A stretch of 64,000 bases of DNA, taken from positions 1 to 64,000 of the forward strand of contig JAAMXY010000319.1 in assembly GCA_019677205.1 (NCBI GenBank), written 5' to 3'. Positions within the stretch are counted from its first letter, which is position 1. Every line of letters starts with the position of its first letter. This document shows positions 1 through 13,600 of this stretch, one piece after another. The position numbers and the translations under genes are program-made. A model generated the notes under the pieces. The model was not told the origin of the DNA. It saw only the letters and a program-made list of their open reading frames with translations, and did no database searches. The stretch comes from Pinguiococcus pyrenoidosus (lineage: Eukaryota > Sar > Pinguiophyceae > Pinguiochrysidales > Pinguiochrysidaceae).

Positions 1-60
1 GGGTGGGGCGTGGGGGTTAGGGGGGAGGAGAGGGCGGGGAAGTCTCTTGTCAATCGTTCC

Positions 61-3000
61 TTATGCATGTTCGGTTTTCGTCTCTCCCTCTGACACGTCT
101 CGACTCCACGCCGCCAGCTTCTCAAGGCTTGCGTCCAGGTCCGGGGCTATGGAGCTAGATGGATCAATCTCTTTCAACAGGTCTGCGGCACACTGCAACA
201 GCTCCCGCGCCTTGTTGGCCATCCCAGCATCTCTCGATCGCAGAAACTCGTGAGCTTTTGGAAGCTGAGATACCGCTCCCGTCAAAACTGCTGGCGCAAA
301 CTTTGCGTTCTTCGGTTCGGCAAGAGCGACCAGGCATGCTTCGAAGCCATTCAGCAACGTTTGAACGTCCTCGACTTCGAAAAATGGCTGGTCCAGAAGG
401 GCATCGTGAGTTGCGATCATCAGATGTATTGTGTTGGAGACGGACTCCTCCGGAAGGGCGCCGAACTTCTCCGACACGAGGACCGTGCAGATGTTTGCCG
501 CCGCCTTTTCATACGACTCCAGCTCCAGATACAGCGAGGCGACTCTGAGATAGAGCTCTGCGTCAAGCTCTTTCGCGCACTTGGCCGCCTGTTCGAGGCA
601 TATCGTCGCGAGCTCGACTTGCTTCTGGTCGAGGTAGAGGTCACCGAGAAAGCTCAGTAGAAAGCTGTCGTTCTTCGACAACTGCAGCGCCTGCCGCACC
701 ATTGCGATGGCCTCGTTGATGTTGCCGCAGTAGTGTTGGATCTGTGCGCACATCTCGTAGGCGTCCACCGTTAGCTTCTTCGCTCGGGCAAACGCCTCTC
801 TCCAGTCCTTCGCGCTATGGCTAGGTGCGCGCACTGTCTCAGTCGCAGCCTGTGTGTCGTTCGCCACTTTGGCAATCATTTCCTAAGCGAACACGCGTCC
901 GTGAGACAGCTTCCTCGGCAATGTGCCTTTGATCGTGTTTGCTACGCGATCGCTTACCTCTTCCCGTGCCGCACGGAGAGCCGCCTTCATCGCAGCGAAC
1001 GACTTCAGCGCGCACGAGACTGTGTGCTTCGCCCATCGAATCGTTTCGGGATCCTTCGGGTCCATTGCGAAGAGCGTCTCTGTGATGCTCAGCGAGAAGG
1101 TCGGTTCCGTCTCGAGCGCTGGTGCCAACGATTTCATCGTAGTGGTTACTCGAGCGACGGTCGCGGAGGCATCTGCGCCATCCTTGTCTCTGTTCAACAT
1201 GAGGCGGAGCGCTTGGATGCAGGAGTCGATCCCTGCTCCCCGTTGTGGGCCCCGAGAGAATCCCGATTTGGATCGCGTGTCAATCTCTTTCAGCGACGGG
1301 GGCTCGAGCTGCACCGCCCTGGCGAAGGCCTCGCAAGCCTCGTCCAGCCTCTCCACCGCCACCAGGGTTTTGCCGTAGGCAAAGAATATCTGGGGATTCG
1401 CTGGAGCCAGCTTTACTGCTCTCTCGTGCTGCGCCAAAGCCGCTTGGTAGTCCCCATGTCCGTGGTAGATGATGGCCACGATGCTGTGGGTGAGCCCGTC
1501 GTCTTCATCAATCTCCATGCTGCGGAAGAAGGCCTCCAAGGCCTCTTCCGTCTTGCCCTGGTTCGCGAGCGCTCTGCCGAGGCTTCGGTGCATGTCCGCC
1601 CAGTGGACGGGGCTGAGCTCTTCTGACCAAGAGGCCTCTAGGATCCCCGACTCGCTTCGAGCCTTCGCCTTCGAGTAGCTCTCGATGGCCACCTGGAAGA
1701 GAGCGACAGCTCGGTCTTGCGAGTCCTTGTCCTGCGCGAGCGCCTTGCCCGTGTAGTAGGACGCGAGCGGTCGCTCCGGCCTGCAGACGTACGCAGCATG
1801 AAAGAGCTCATGGGCGTCCGCCCCTCGGCTGGCGTCGAGAAGCAGTTTTCCCAGTTCGATCAGAGCCGTATACAGCGCATCGATGTTGGCAGCCAGGCGC
1901 TTCGACTCGCTTTGCTCTTGAAGGTAGGCCGAGAGTTCCGAAAGTGCCGTTGACGGCGCTAGGCCACATTGATTGCACAGCTTCTCCTGTAGAAGCCCAA
2001 CCAAGACACTATACTGCTGTTGCGCGCCCTTCAGGTCAAGCATGTTCTGCAGCGACACGGCATAGTTTCTCCGATAGGTGCAGGACTCTGGATGATGCTG
2101 AACCAGGCTTTCTAAGATCTTGGACGCCTCGTCGTGACGACCAGATGCTGTGAGCAGAGTCGCAAGGTTGTTTAAGGCCGCCTCGTGCGGAGCGGCGATG
2201 TCTTGGGCTCGGCGATACAGCGCTTCCGCGGCTTCGCTCTCTTGCTTGGACTGGTGCAGCCTTCCGAGATTGCAGCAAGCGTCGGCTGCGATGTTGGCAA
2301 ACTCGTCATGGCCACCGCTATCAAAGCTGCCAATCGCGGAGGTGTACGCTTCCTCGGCTTCGGAGTCTCTGCCAAGGGCGCGATAGGCGACGCCGCAGTT
2401 GTACCAAGCCTCCACACTCTGCACGTCCAGGTTGACCGCCTCTTGGTAGTGGACAAGAGCCTCTTCAATGTAGCCCTTGGACATGAGGGACGTCCCTAGA
2501 TTGATCCTGGCAACGCTGCGGTCTGCTTCGATGTGCAACAGCTGCTCCTCCGAAAAATGCGGCAAATGCCCTGCTCGCTTCACCTCGCTCCTCTCGCTTT
2601 CGACCACAGCAGGGCGCTGCAGGAACTCGAGGCAGACGTCGAAGGCTGCTTTCATGGAGTCAGGTCGCTTGCTGCAGTCCGGAGACAGAACTCTTCGAAG
2701 CAGACTGTCGATCACGTCAGGAATTGCGTACTGTCGGAAGCCTCGGCGGCACGCCTGTTGCAAGTCCGCCGCGAGGGCGAGGGGGACTTTCTTCTTCGAT
2801 CCTTCCGGCTGCAGGGTCTCGCGAAGCGAGGCATTGTTGCGCGCGATCGCAATGAGCAGGATGAAGGAGCCATGCAGCCCAAGCTCTTGCGCTTTGGCCT
2901 TCGTTTTCGTCTTCTTCTTCTCCGAGGTGAAGATGCTGCACTGGACGAGCGCCTCGGAGAACTCCGCCGGCTCCATTCTCGTCGCGTCCTCGAAGCTTGG

Positions 3001-4136
3001 GAGCGCCCGGGCTTGATCAAGGATGGCGTCCACACGGAAGTCTGACGCTCGCAGCTTTCCATCCGTGAACCACCAGCGCAGGAACAGCTCAAGGACAACG
3101 AGGCCCCACGCCCAGTTGTCGAATTCTTTCGGAGACAGCGCAGCCTCGCGTCCTCCGTGCTCCAACTCCGTCGCCTTCTCCACCTCTGGACTGATGTACG
3201 TCGGTGTGAAGCCCTCGACGCAGACGCGGAGGTCCGCGCCTCTCCCGTTGTCAAGGGCGGTTGCAGAGCACCCAAAGTCCGCCAACTTGATCGCGCCGCG
3301 CCGCGTCACCATCACGTTCCCCGGCTTCACGTCCTCATGCATGATTCCACACTGGTGACAGTGGTCCAGCGCAGACGCCAGCTGCGCGGCAATGTTGACG
3401 GCTTTCGTGCTGAAGATGAGCTGCCTCTGTTCCATGGAAAGGTCAGACACGGCGAGGTCGCCGTAGATCGCGCCCGGATTATCCTTGATCAGCTCTTCTA
3501 GGTCACATCCGTCCACCAGGTCCATGAAGACGAAGAAGGTCCGATCGCTAATCATGCAGAACGCCAAGTTGACCACGTTCGAGTGCGGCGCCAGCCCCAG
3601 CATGAGGCCGCATTCCACGCAGAGGGCGTACTAAGAAAGCGAGTCAGATCACCCTTCTTTTCTGTTTCTTTGCCTCTCTGGCTCTCTGTGTGTCGCCCTC
3701 AAAAAGCGTTCATCAGAGGCCAAAAGGGCTGCTTTCTGCACGCTCACCTCCCTGTCATTCTCCTTGGAAACGACGATGGTGGCGTCTCCCTTTTCATCAT
3801 CCAAGTGGACACACTTCATCGCCTCCGTGACGCCTCTGCCCTCGGGGCATTAGGATGATGCAGCAAGGACATTCGTTCGAGGGGGGAAGGGGGGGAGCTC
3901 ATACCTGCGAAGAATGCCGTAGACCTCGCCAAAGCTGCCCGCTCCGAGCAGCCCAACGACGCGGCAAAGGGGCTGGTCCCGCTTCGGGTGGGGAATGGTG
4001 GCTCCGGGCGAGTATCTAGGGATGATGGCGCTGAGCAAAGTGGCAAGGAATCGCGGGCGGCTGCTTCGACGCACCTTTCCCCTGGCACCGCCGCGATGGC
4101 AGAGACGGGCGCTGCTGTTGCTGCTGCAGCGCCCAT
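61..4136 (-). CDS. Protein kinase with C-terminal TPR repeats (five exons, 1,256 aa)
   Basis: Exons on the minus strand are 4136-4075, 4030-3905, 3835-3748, 3630-958 and 882-61, totalling 3,771 nt (1,256 aa plus stop). The N-terminal third is a Ser/Thr-type kinase domain: glycine loop GLLGAGSFGEVY near residue 50, lysine in AMKCV near 70, catalytic loop HEDVKPGN near 187 (HRD changed to HED, so a non-RD kinase), DFG near 211, SPE in place of APE, and helix F FDNWAWG. All catalytic residues are present, so activity is plausible. From about residue 459 to the end there are many TPR-like helical hairpins (for example YNCGVAYRALGRDSEAEEAY), which usually bind partners. The last intron (957-883, GTAAGC...TTAG) contains an in-frame TAG and would otherwise look like a gene end. 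The first intron is only 44 bp and is the least certain junction. The substrate is unknown. Confidence 0.85.
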
Positions 4137-4636
4137 GTCGCCAGGCTCCTCTGGGTCCGCAGCGCCCAGGCCGAGTCGGAGATGCACGAGACGAGGGAAA
4201 CGCTTTCGCTCGTCAGGCTAACGCCGCCATGCTGTGTGATGCCGTTTTGCGTTCAATGCTGCTCTCCAACGGCTCCTGATTGGTTGATTTTGTGAGCTCG
4301 AGCGTGTGATTGGGTCGATGAACTGGAAGGGGAAGCGTTCATCGATGGCCAAGCAACCCCACCAACGAATCTCAGCGCTTCCGTCGGCGCCAGCGGTGGG
4401 AATCATCGAGCTCGTCACCAGAAAAGAAGAGAGATAGAAAGAGGCGCCGAGCGCCGCCCTTCGAAGATCGAAGAGGCTGCTGCGCTGGCGACGACCACAA
4501 CGAAGTGATTCAGAGAGAAGCTCTGGCTCCGGGAAAGCCTCTGCCCGTACAAAGGGAAGTTGGAGCCGAGGTGACTGCGTGTGCTGCAGAGCGCTGGCCC
4601 GCCGAGATCGGAATAGATGCTTTCTATTTCTTGTCT
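4137..4636. promoter_or_regulatory. Promoter of the kinase gene, downstream of the channel gene
   Basis: This 500-bp gap lies between the kinase start and the stop of the next minus-strand gene. Two inverted CCAAT boxes (ATTGG) lie at 4279-4283 and 4309-4313, about 145 and 175 bp upstream of the kinase ATG. A short upstream ATG reading frame near 4230 stops after five codons. No other gene is supported here. Confidence 0.5.
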
Positions 4637-7600
4637 CTAGGACTGTCTTCCATCCTGCTTGGTGTCCGCCGCGTCTACATTGCTGTCGAGGCTCGTCGTG
4701 CTTCGCGGCGACTCGGCTGGCTTCACTTGAATCTGTCTGACGTGGGAAGCGGGCGATGTCGTCGCATCTGAGCGTACCCGTCGTGGGCTTCGCGACGGAT
4801 CGTCGCTGTTGAGGGGGAAAGACAGGCGTAAGAGCGGCGGCATCGCTCCAGCGTCGAACTCGTCGTGACCTCACCTCGATGCCGTTCGCATTGCACGAAA
4901 GCGTGAAGGACTGCTGAAGCGAGATGGCCGTAGCGCTGGGCCATCGAAGCCCCCGATCTCGACATCCTACAGCAGCGAAGAAGTGGATGAGGGTGAGAGC
5001 CAACCTCACGAAATCTGGCGAAGTTGCCGCTCGTACCTTCTCTTCGGGTAGCACCCTCGCGGCATTCCCGTTGCCGTTCCGTGTTGCCCGGACCAGCTGG
5101 TTCCTCACGGTGACCAGGAACGCCAGGAAACCTCCAGGACTGCGGAACCAGAGTATGGCATGGATGAGAATCCCTCGCATGGAGTTCATGTCACCGATGA
5201 CTCGGGGCTCAGTACCTCTCATCCTCATCGACGAAGTCCTCCGGAGCTTCCACGCTCATCGTTATGCGCGGGTCCGGGCCATCCGAGACTCCTGTCATTG
5301 ACGATTTCCTCGAGTACGACATCGACATTCGGGACCAGGATCTAGCAAGCAAGATTCCGTGAGGAAACCGCGTTCGGATCGAGCCGCTCCGGTCCTTGTT
5401 GTGACCTACCCCTCGTCATCGAAGTCATCCTCCTGCTGAAGGACTGGCTCTCGGGGAGATGCCGGCGCCGTCCTCGGCAGGCCCGAGGGGTCCAGCTCCG
5501 CTACAGAGCCATCATGACTCATAGATCCACGGTTTCTCCGCGTCGTGCGGATCCGGGGGTTGTCCGGGAGGTAGTTTCTGCGGAAGAAGGGAAGTCGCAG
5601 AATCGTTGAGGCTCTTCACGAAGAGCTGCAAGCGACGCCGAGCCGCTTTGAGCACCTGAGCTGCGATCGGGCTACGCGCCGTGGTTCTTTCGCGATCCGC
5701 TGCGCAATGTCTGTTAGGGAAGCCCCGTTTGCAATCCGCAAGAAGATAGCGAATCGATGCTCATTTTCCCTCATCACCGCGGCAATTGGATTCTACAAGC
5801 AGCACCATCGACAGTGAGCTTATCAGCTAGTCTTTCGAGTCGAGCTTCAGGGGGCAATTCTGCCGGGTCACCTTCGCATTAGGACTCGGAAGACCTGACG
5901 GTAAGGCCGTGGCGCCGACCGACTCCTCTTCGCCGATGTCGAAGACCATTTCCGCAGTTTTTTGCGTGCTGAGAGCGGCGCCTTGGCGAAGCAGTTCCTG
6001 TGCGGTATTGAACCATAAGCCTGATCAGATTCCGCCTGACCAGAGTTCACCTCAGGCAGAGGGAAGCCTCAAATCACCTTTAAGAGGTCCAGCACGACTC
6101 CAACGATCTCCGCTTGCGTCTGAGCCGCTCTTTCTGGGTGGCTGTCCGACTTGCCCCTACCCAGGAGGTGCTTGCCTCCCCGCCTGGATCCTTTGCTCCT
6201 TCCTTTGCCTTTGGAGAAATGCGAGGTAGATCAGTCAGCTTCCTCAACTTTCAGATGCCTCGGAATGAAATGGCGATACCTTCGCGAGACGGCGATGCAT
6301 CGTCGTAGCTTGGCAGAGCTCTTGAGCTTCCTGCACCGTGCGTTGCGAACAGCTCCTGAAGCCTTGCCGCCGCTCCTCGACCTTTCTCCCGGTAGTTTCC
6401 TCCCCCAATTCGCATGCTCTGCTGCGTCAGCAGTCGCCTCGCCATCTCCCTGGTATGGGCGCTCGGAATGGCCGACTTCCTGCTCGGGGACGAAGCATGG
6501 CGAAGGCTGTGGGGCGCCCCGGGACTCGTGGGCGAGTCAACGCTCCTCGAGCGACGTCGGGAAGCTTCGCCGCCTTGGCCGAGAGCATCGTACAACTCCA
6601 CAAACTCGTGAAAGATGACGTCCATCAGGACTCGCGTCAGATTCTGGGCGTGATCCACGGTCAGCGACACCGCCTTCTCTACGCTCTGTGACCGATGCAA
6701 GGGTTCGCCGGTCCCGGACGTGCCGCCGTAGGCAGGTCCTTCCGACCTCAGGGGAGCTGTGTCCGTGTGCCGCGCTTCGTCAGTGACGCGAGCGGCGCTG
6801 GAATCTATCAGCGTTCCTCGATCTCCGTAGTCTGGGGACTCCTTGCGCTGCAGCCGCTGCGGGGATTGTGCTGCGTCCTCTCGCAGCCAGTACGGCCTCC
6901 ATTCTGCATCGCTGCGAGGGCGCTCGATGGTGGCGACCGACAGAATTCCCTTGAAGGTACGGAGAAGGATAACCAAGAGCACTTGACGGTGGTCCGCGTT
7001 CGTCAAGTCGTGACTCAAGCGAGAGGGGTCCTCAGACTGAGATCCGCGCACGCGCGATTTCTTCGGGCGGCGTTTCGTGAGGCCTGCGAGAACAGAGAGG
7101 AGCGCGCTGAAGCCGTCTCCCTCCATGATGCTGCGAACGCCCGCATGGGTTCCTGTATTGGAAGTGAATCAGCGTGTGATTCTGCTAGGCAAGGGCAAGT
7201 TTCTTGCACATTACGCACCTCCTTTCTGCCGGCTGTCCGTACACATGCTGAGGAAGAATTGCCCACTGCGGCGTTGCAAGGCCGCCTTGCCACACTTCGA
7301 CATCGCACCGACAGCATGGCCGCGGAGGAGGCGTGCGAGGCCCGGCATGAAGAACTTCCGGAGAATCTCAGCAGCCGGCTGAAGAATCGCGGAAGGGACG
7401 CCCTGGCGCGTCTGACCGGAACGCGACGCGTCCAGAGCTTCCTGGCGGCGACCGTTGGCCAGACGGCCATGGCGGGCGTCGGGCTTCCTTGGCATCGCCA
7501 GCAGCACAGCTTCGAGGGGGTCGCTGGAGCAGATGAGAAAGAGCCTATCCAACGCAGCCAGTCCATCGTCGCCGTAGGCGGAGAGGAGGAGCTCTGCACA

Positions 7601-10600
7601 CCCGTTGCCCTTGGCCGAGAAGGTAGAGCCCGCTTCGCGTCCGGGAAAGAAGTCTCGTACCCTCGCAAAGCTGTCCGCGGCGACGCGGCGTCGATCCACC
7701 TGCCCTGCCTCCGGCTTGCCCCCCAGGCGGGCGCCAGCTTTGTCGTGACTGTTCACGGCGTCCAATTCGCCGAGCGCAAGTGCATACTGCGTCGCAAGCA
7801 GCGCAAGCTTCGCGTCTTCGTCGAAGCGCGCGAGCGCGTCCGCGTTGAGATCGCCGTGGCGCACTGGATCGAACATGATTCTGAGTGTTTGCGTGTCCAT
7901 GCTGCTCACAACGCTGGCTTCGCTAGCGGCGCTTCTACCCGATATTATCAAGCTCAGCTGCCGGGCGCCGTGGCCCAGGTAGTGGCGAACAACCGCCCAG
8001 TAGCTCTCTGACTCCACCCGTGGCTCCTGGCCCCGTCTCTGCCGGCTTTCGTGCAAGGACTCCGTCGTCTCCGATGAGGGCAAGAAGCATCCGTGGAGGA
8101 TACCATAGTCGTTGATAAGCGGCATGAAGACGTTCTTGATCGCTTCGCCGCCATACCAGTCCTGCAAGAGGCGGGAGGCGCTCCATCCAAGGACCAATGC
8201 GTCATGGGCATCCTTGTGCGCTTCGATGTTGGCGCTGTCCGCAAAGTCCCTCTCAAACACGTTGAGCACATTCAAGTAGACATACTCCAGGGTGCCGCTC
8301 TGGACATGGTCGTCATTGTTGAAGGAAGCTGAGGACATGTAGTCTGAAGCTACGGGGTTGCTGCTCCGATGCCGCAGTTCCAAGCTGGACTGAGAAGCGC
8401 CCAGCGCACGAAAGAAGGCCTTCAAGAAGTCCAGAGACGCTAGCCCTCCCGGCGGTCGTAGAAGATGTAGCACCGCGACGATTGCGTCACTGCGGATCTT
8501 CACCCATGTTGACTCGTCGACCGAATCAAGCACAATCGCTTCAAGGGTGCCGACGCCAAGGGTGCCACCGACTGCATCACCCGCTGCGCGGCCTCCGGCT
8601 CCTTTGAAATCCCATCCTCGGTGGTCGTCTGAACTGCTCGGGAAGCTCTGTAGCACCCGCCAGCTGATGTTGACCACTTTGTAGATCGTCCGCAGGACCC
8701 CGGAGTTGAGGAGCCGGACCTTGACGGCCCACTCGCATGTCCTCAGGATTCGGCAAAGCTCGTTCAGCTCCTCCGTGGGGACCACAGACGAAGGCGCGGA
8801 TTGGGCACCGTAGACCTCGTCTTCGCTCTCTCCCCAGCTCGTGAGCTGAGCATAATGCCCAAGATCCTTCTCCGCACTCCGGACCCATGCTCGCACCACC
8901 AGCAGCGCTCTCGACGCCAACGAGAAGGGTTCAAAGTCCTTCGCCGCGCCATACTCAGGAAAGTAGTCCCGACCTAACGCTGCCGCTTTTTCACGGACTT
9001 CGTCGCCCAACGGAGCCTTCTCCGTCAGCCTGGTATCTCCCGAGAACTTCATGGAACCATCCGGGAGTCTGTGACCGTCGGAGCCTCTCGAGCTCCTCGT
9101 TTGGGATAGCATCGCGATGTGAGCGTTCTTCTTCGCGAGAGACGACGCCGAGAAGCGTCGGTTTCTGTCGATCAGCTCCTTGAGAAACACCGAATGGGCC
9201 TGCTGCGCGCACCATGATGCCTTCGCCTGGTGACGAAGCTCGTCGTAGAGATCGTTCAGCAGCGACACCAGGAGATTGAGCATGATCACGTTCGTGATGA
9301 AGGCAAACACGATCAAGAACACGTAGTGCAGCGTCTGGATCTGCTGCTCGCCGTTCGCCAGCTCGAAGTCGACTTCTCCCAAGAGGAAGGGAAACAGATA
9401 GAGGAAGACCGCGCTGAAGCTCCGCTGTTGAAAGTTGATCTGGCTGAAGAGCGTGTACATTGCCGCGCTGCTGCCGCACATGATAATGAGCAGAAGCAGC
9501 GCGAAGGAGCCGATGATCTTGCCGATCATGAGACTGAGCGTGTGGACCAGCAGGAAAAACTCCTCAAACACCATCGAGATGGAATGCATCATCTTCACCC
9601 AGGCCACGAACACGGTGAATGCCATGAGCAGCCGCTGGACATAGTCGTAGAGGGCTAGGGTCTGCAGATCTATGAAATGAGGAGAAGCGCTGTCCCACGT
9701 CAAGAAGCCCCACGTGGAAGCATTGACTCCAAAGATGTCGGAGGCGTCATTGGTCGCGGCCTCCGTCAGCGTGGTCGGCCATTCCACGGCGCGGCCAAGG
9801 TCAAGAATGTACTCCTCGATGAACACCATCACTCGTATGGCGAGGAGCCCAAGGTTGAAGAGGATCAGCGAGACATCCACCACGCGATTCTGGCTCAGCG
9901 CGTAGAACCAGGGGCTCTTCCGAAAAGAGAGGCCTTCCGCCCAAACGAAAACGACGAACATCAGGAAGCCGGCGAGCGCCGTCCAGGAGCGGACGGACGT
10001 CGTGCCGCCCCCGCCTCCAGCCTTATCGATCCTTCTCAACGGATGGGAGCCTGTAGGATTGCGCGTCATAGAGTTCCAGGTCCGGACCTGCTGACTCGTG
10101 GCGGCGACGCCGCCGGTGCCCCGGAACTCGACGAGCAGCTGAGCAAGGGAAAACTTGTTGGCAGCGGGAGCGTAGAAAGCCGCTTCGATTGCCACGGCAC
10201 GAGTGCCCTCGTCCAGCCATTCGGCCGCCTCCAGATCTACGAGCAAATCCGTCGCTTCGCTGAGAATCGGGGGAAGCAGAACGGAAAACGCCGCTTCAGA
10301 ATACGCGGCATTGTCCCCCACTGGAGGGAACCTCATGATGTTGTTCTGGTGCAAAAACGCGGCCTGCGTCCTCTCTGCCGACGGCCCCACGCGCTCGTCG
10401 TAGCTGGTCGACTCGGTGGGGCCTAACGTTGAGCAGTACACGCTTGTTTCCTTGTCGTTCGCGGGACAGAAGTCGCTGTAGCACTCTTGAATGCCTCGGT
10501 CAAACGGCGACGGCACCGAGCAGCTGCTGTTTCCCGTTCTCCACTGAGCGAAGCGGACCGGCGCCAAGAGCAGCAGAAAGTCGTCCACGAAGATGAGCCC

Positions 10601-13600
10601 TCCGTCCCCGGAGCTGCTGCTGGTGTTGTAGACTTTCGGAAGGAGCACCGAGTGCGCCCAACGCCAAAAGTCATCACGCACGCGAATCTCATGAAAGGGT
10701 ACCACCGTTCCGGTGCTGTCCGACAGTTCCGCGATGGGAGCATCCGAGACGGAGCCATCGAAGAGGAGGCCAGTCCGCAGGCCTGAGCTGATGCTAAAGC
10801 CCACTGGCACATTCTCGCCGGCGGAGAAGACGGCCGCCACTGTGAAGACGATGACGTAGATAACGGAGAAGCACAGGTTCTTCAACGCGATTGTGTGGCA
10901 GCCGCCTTTCCGCCACTCGTCATGGACTGCCTCCTGAACCCTTGCGGAGCTGAAGGTTTTCATCGCGCCATTCGCCGCCTCGTTGACCCAACTGATCTCC
11001 AGCTGCCGCTGCGAAGATGAGGCTTTCAAGCGATCGAGCGAGTCGCGAAGCTCTTTCCCCCGGCGCGCTCGACGCCAGTTGGGAGTGCTGTGGTCCCAGA
11101 CTTGCTTTTGCACCTCCAGCGCGAGGCGGACGGGCAGCTCGCGCATCGCAAGGAGAGAGGCTTCCACGGCCTTTCGGCGAGCCATGTGAAGCGACACGAC
11201 TGCCTTGGCAATGTCTGCGTGGCGCTCGCGATAGTAGCCTCGGAAGTCCAGCGGCGGCTTGGCGTCATCGTCCAAGTTGCGCAGATCGGCTCCCGCTGCC
11301 AGCAAGGCCTGCACCACGCCTTCTTCACTCTCCTTGAGCTGCTTCTCCCGCTCCCGACCGTCCGCGGCCTTGCCCAGGGTGGAGACCGTATCTCCACCGA
11401 ACGAAGCGTCCTCAAGGACGGCGTCGGCCTCGCTACGTCGCTGCTGAAAAGCACGGCATGCGTAGTGCAACGGAGTCTGCCCAGCCTCGTCCTCCGCCGC
11501 CACCATGGTGCTCGCGGCGTGGGATTCGCTGAGCAGCACGGACACCAAGCGAATCTTCAGCTGCTGTGCGGCGATGTGGAGCGGGGTAATTCCGTCCTTC
11601 GCGCGGACCATGACGTTCGCATTGTGCTTCAGAAGCTCTTCCAAGATGTCGACGTGGCCGTAGATGCACGCAAGATGCAACGCAGTGTGTCCGGAGGCGT
11701 TGCGGATGTTGACGTCCGCCTTCGCCTTGACAAGATCACGAACAATCTCCAGCCGCTCTTCCACATCTGCCACCGCGACATGCAAGGCGGCCTCTCCACG
11801 GTTGTCTCGCGTGTTCAGGGCCGCCATCAGATCTGAAACCTCGTCCGGAGTGGAAGACAGCCTGGCGACGCGGACTCGCTCGGCGTGGTGGGCAAGGAGA
11901 ATGCTCACGATGTCTTCACGGTGCAGACTCACCGCGTGGAGGAGCGCCGTACGACCATCTTTGTCCTGGAGATCATCGCGGACTCCCTGGGCCAGCAGAC
12001 TGCGGAGAAGGGCGACATCGCCGCCGATGACCGCCCGCATGAGCGCTGTGCGTCCGTCCAGGGGATCGAGCTGATTCGTCAAGTCAACGAGCTCCAGCAC
12101 GTGCAGATGACTCAGGCCTAGGGTGTCTTCCAGCACCCCGAGCGACGTGCTCACCATCCCCGGCGGATCGCTTCCCTCGCGATGGCGCACGCTAGCGGAC
12201 AGCTCAAGAATGATTCGGCGTTCCGGGATCGCAGAGCGGTCGTAGGCAAGAATTGCGCCGGTATACACCGCCTCGTCATCCTCGGGATGGGACTTGCGCT
12301 TCTTTGGAATCCTCCCCGCTGCAACCGTGAGTTGTTCGTCCCCTTCACCAACGTGCTTGACGCCCAGGGCCGCTGCGCTGCCAATGAGGGCAATCTTCCG
12401 GCCATGTGAGAGATTCTGCGGCTGCGACAGCACGCGGCGGACTTCCGCCATTAGAGACGCTTCGTCCGTGCTGCTCTCACATAGCTCGACCTCGAACTTC
12501 CCCTCCGGGTCATTGAGCTTTCGGACTAGCTTTAGCACCGTGCCACCGGTGTCTCGTAGAGGATTGGTCGGTTGCTGAATCGTGTTCACGGGGTGCGCCC
12601 TTTGGGCGGTCTCCTCCTGCGGCGGCGTCCCCACTTCCGCTTCTTTCTGGAGCCGAAGGCTTTGCTGCCGCCGAAGGGTCTGCTGTCGGTAGAACCGATG
12701 ATGGCCTCCCTTCAGAGTTCTCGAAGGTTCCCTCCGAGAACCCGGAATCTTCATCGTCTCTTGCCTGGAGACGGTCCGGCGAGGGTGCACTTGATGATGG
12801 TTCAGCTCCAGATGCTTCAGGTCAATCTGCTTCCTAGTGAGACGCAGGGTGCGGACGATCCCCAGCTCGGCGACTTGGACACAGTTCCACGACCAGAAGC
12901 TACTGTCCCGTGCAGAGCGACCGTCCAGAATGACGATGCGTTCCGTGTGATTCTCCGCTTCCTTGAGGACCCTCAGCGCCTCGGCAATTAGATTTTCCCG
13001 ATGCTGAGGGTCCGGCAGCTTCATCGCAACTCGGGCGTCGGCGCTGATGTCGGACACGCCATCGGCCGCCTCGTCCACATAAAACTGGGACGGCTGGGCC
13101 TTCTGGAGCGCGTCGCCGCGAGCAGAAGATGCAGTCCACAGAGCGCTGCCATCCGCAAGGCACGACTGCACCATGAGGCGCAGCCGACGAAGGACGCGCC
13201 CGAACCGAAGCGTCTGCGCCTCTGACAGAAGGAAGGGCTCCGCTTGCAGGAGCGTCTGCGACAAGTTGAGAAGCAGGGCCCCCGCGCTCGCAACGCGAAC
13301 GCCCCTGGCTTGCGTGCGCTTTCCCTGCTTCAACGAGCTGACCAACCGAAAAAACGTCTCGTGGGCAGGCAACGGTCCCGGCGCGCCCACATCAGAGCCC
13401 CTGTTCCGTGGGGTCTTCAAAGCGCTAGCGGTCGTGCGCCGACTGTCTGATGCGCGTCTTGCTCTCGCGGACCTACCCACGCCACTTCCGTTTGAGCCCG
13501 CCCGAATCTTGTACGTTTCGTAGAAGAGAGCAAAGGGTTCGGCAATCTCAGCAAGACCACTGGTCGTCAGCCAGAGCTGCACCTCAGGAACGCCCCACTG

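Noticed and set aside
61-879. Independent TPR gene starting at 879
   Set aside because: The three-base gap and perfect phase-0 intron fit one gene better than two; a eukaryotic promoter could not fit in the gap.
4218-5228. 336-codon minus-strand frame that looks like a separate gene
   Set aside because: It reads through exons and introns of the channel gene's 3' end in mixed frames; the spliced model accounts for the region with consistent phases.
6695-8011. Long plus-strand reading frame (438 codons) antisense to the channel gene
   Set aside because: It mirrors codon bias of the minus-strand gene, shows no family motif, and the opposite strand encodes a continuous, conserved protein.
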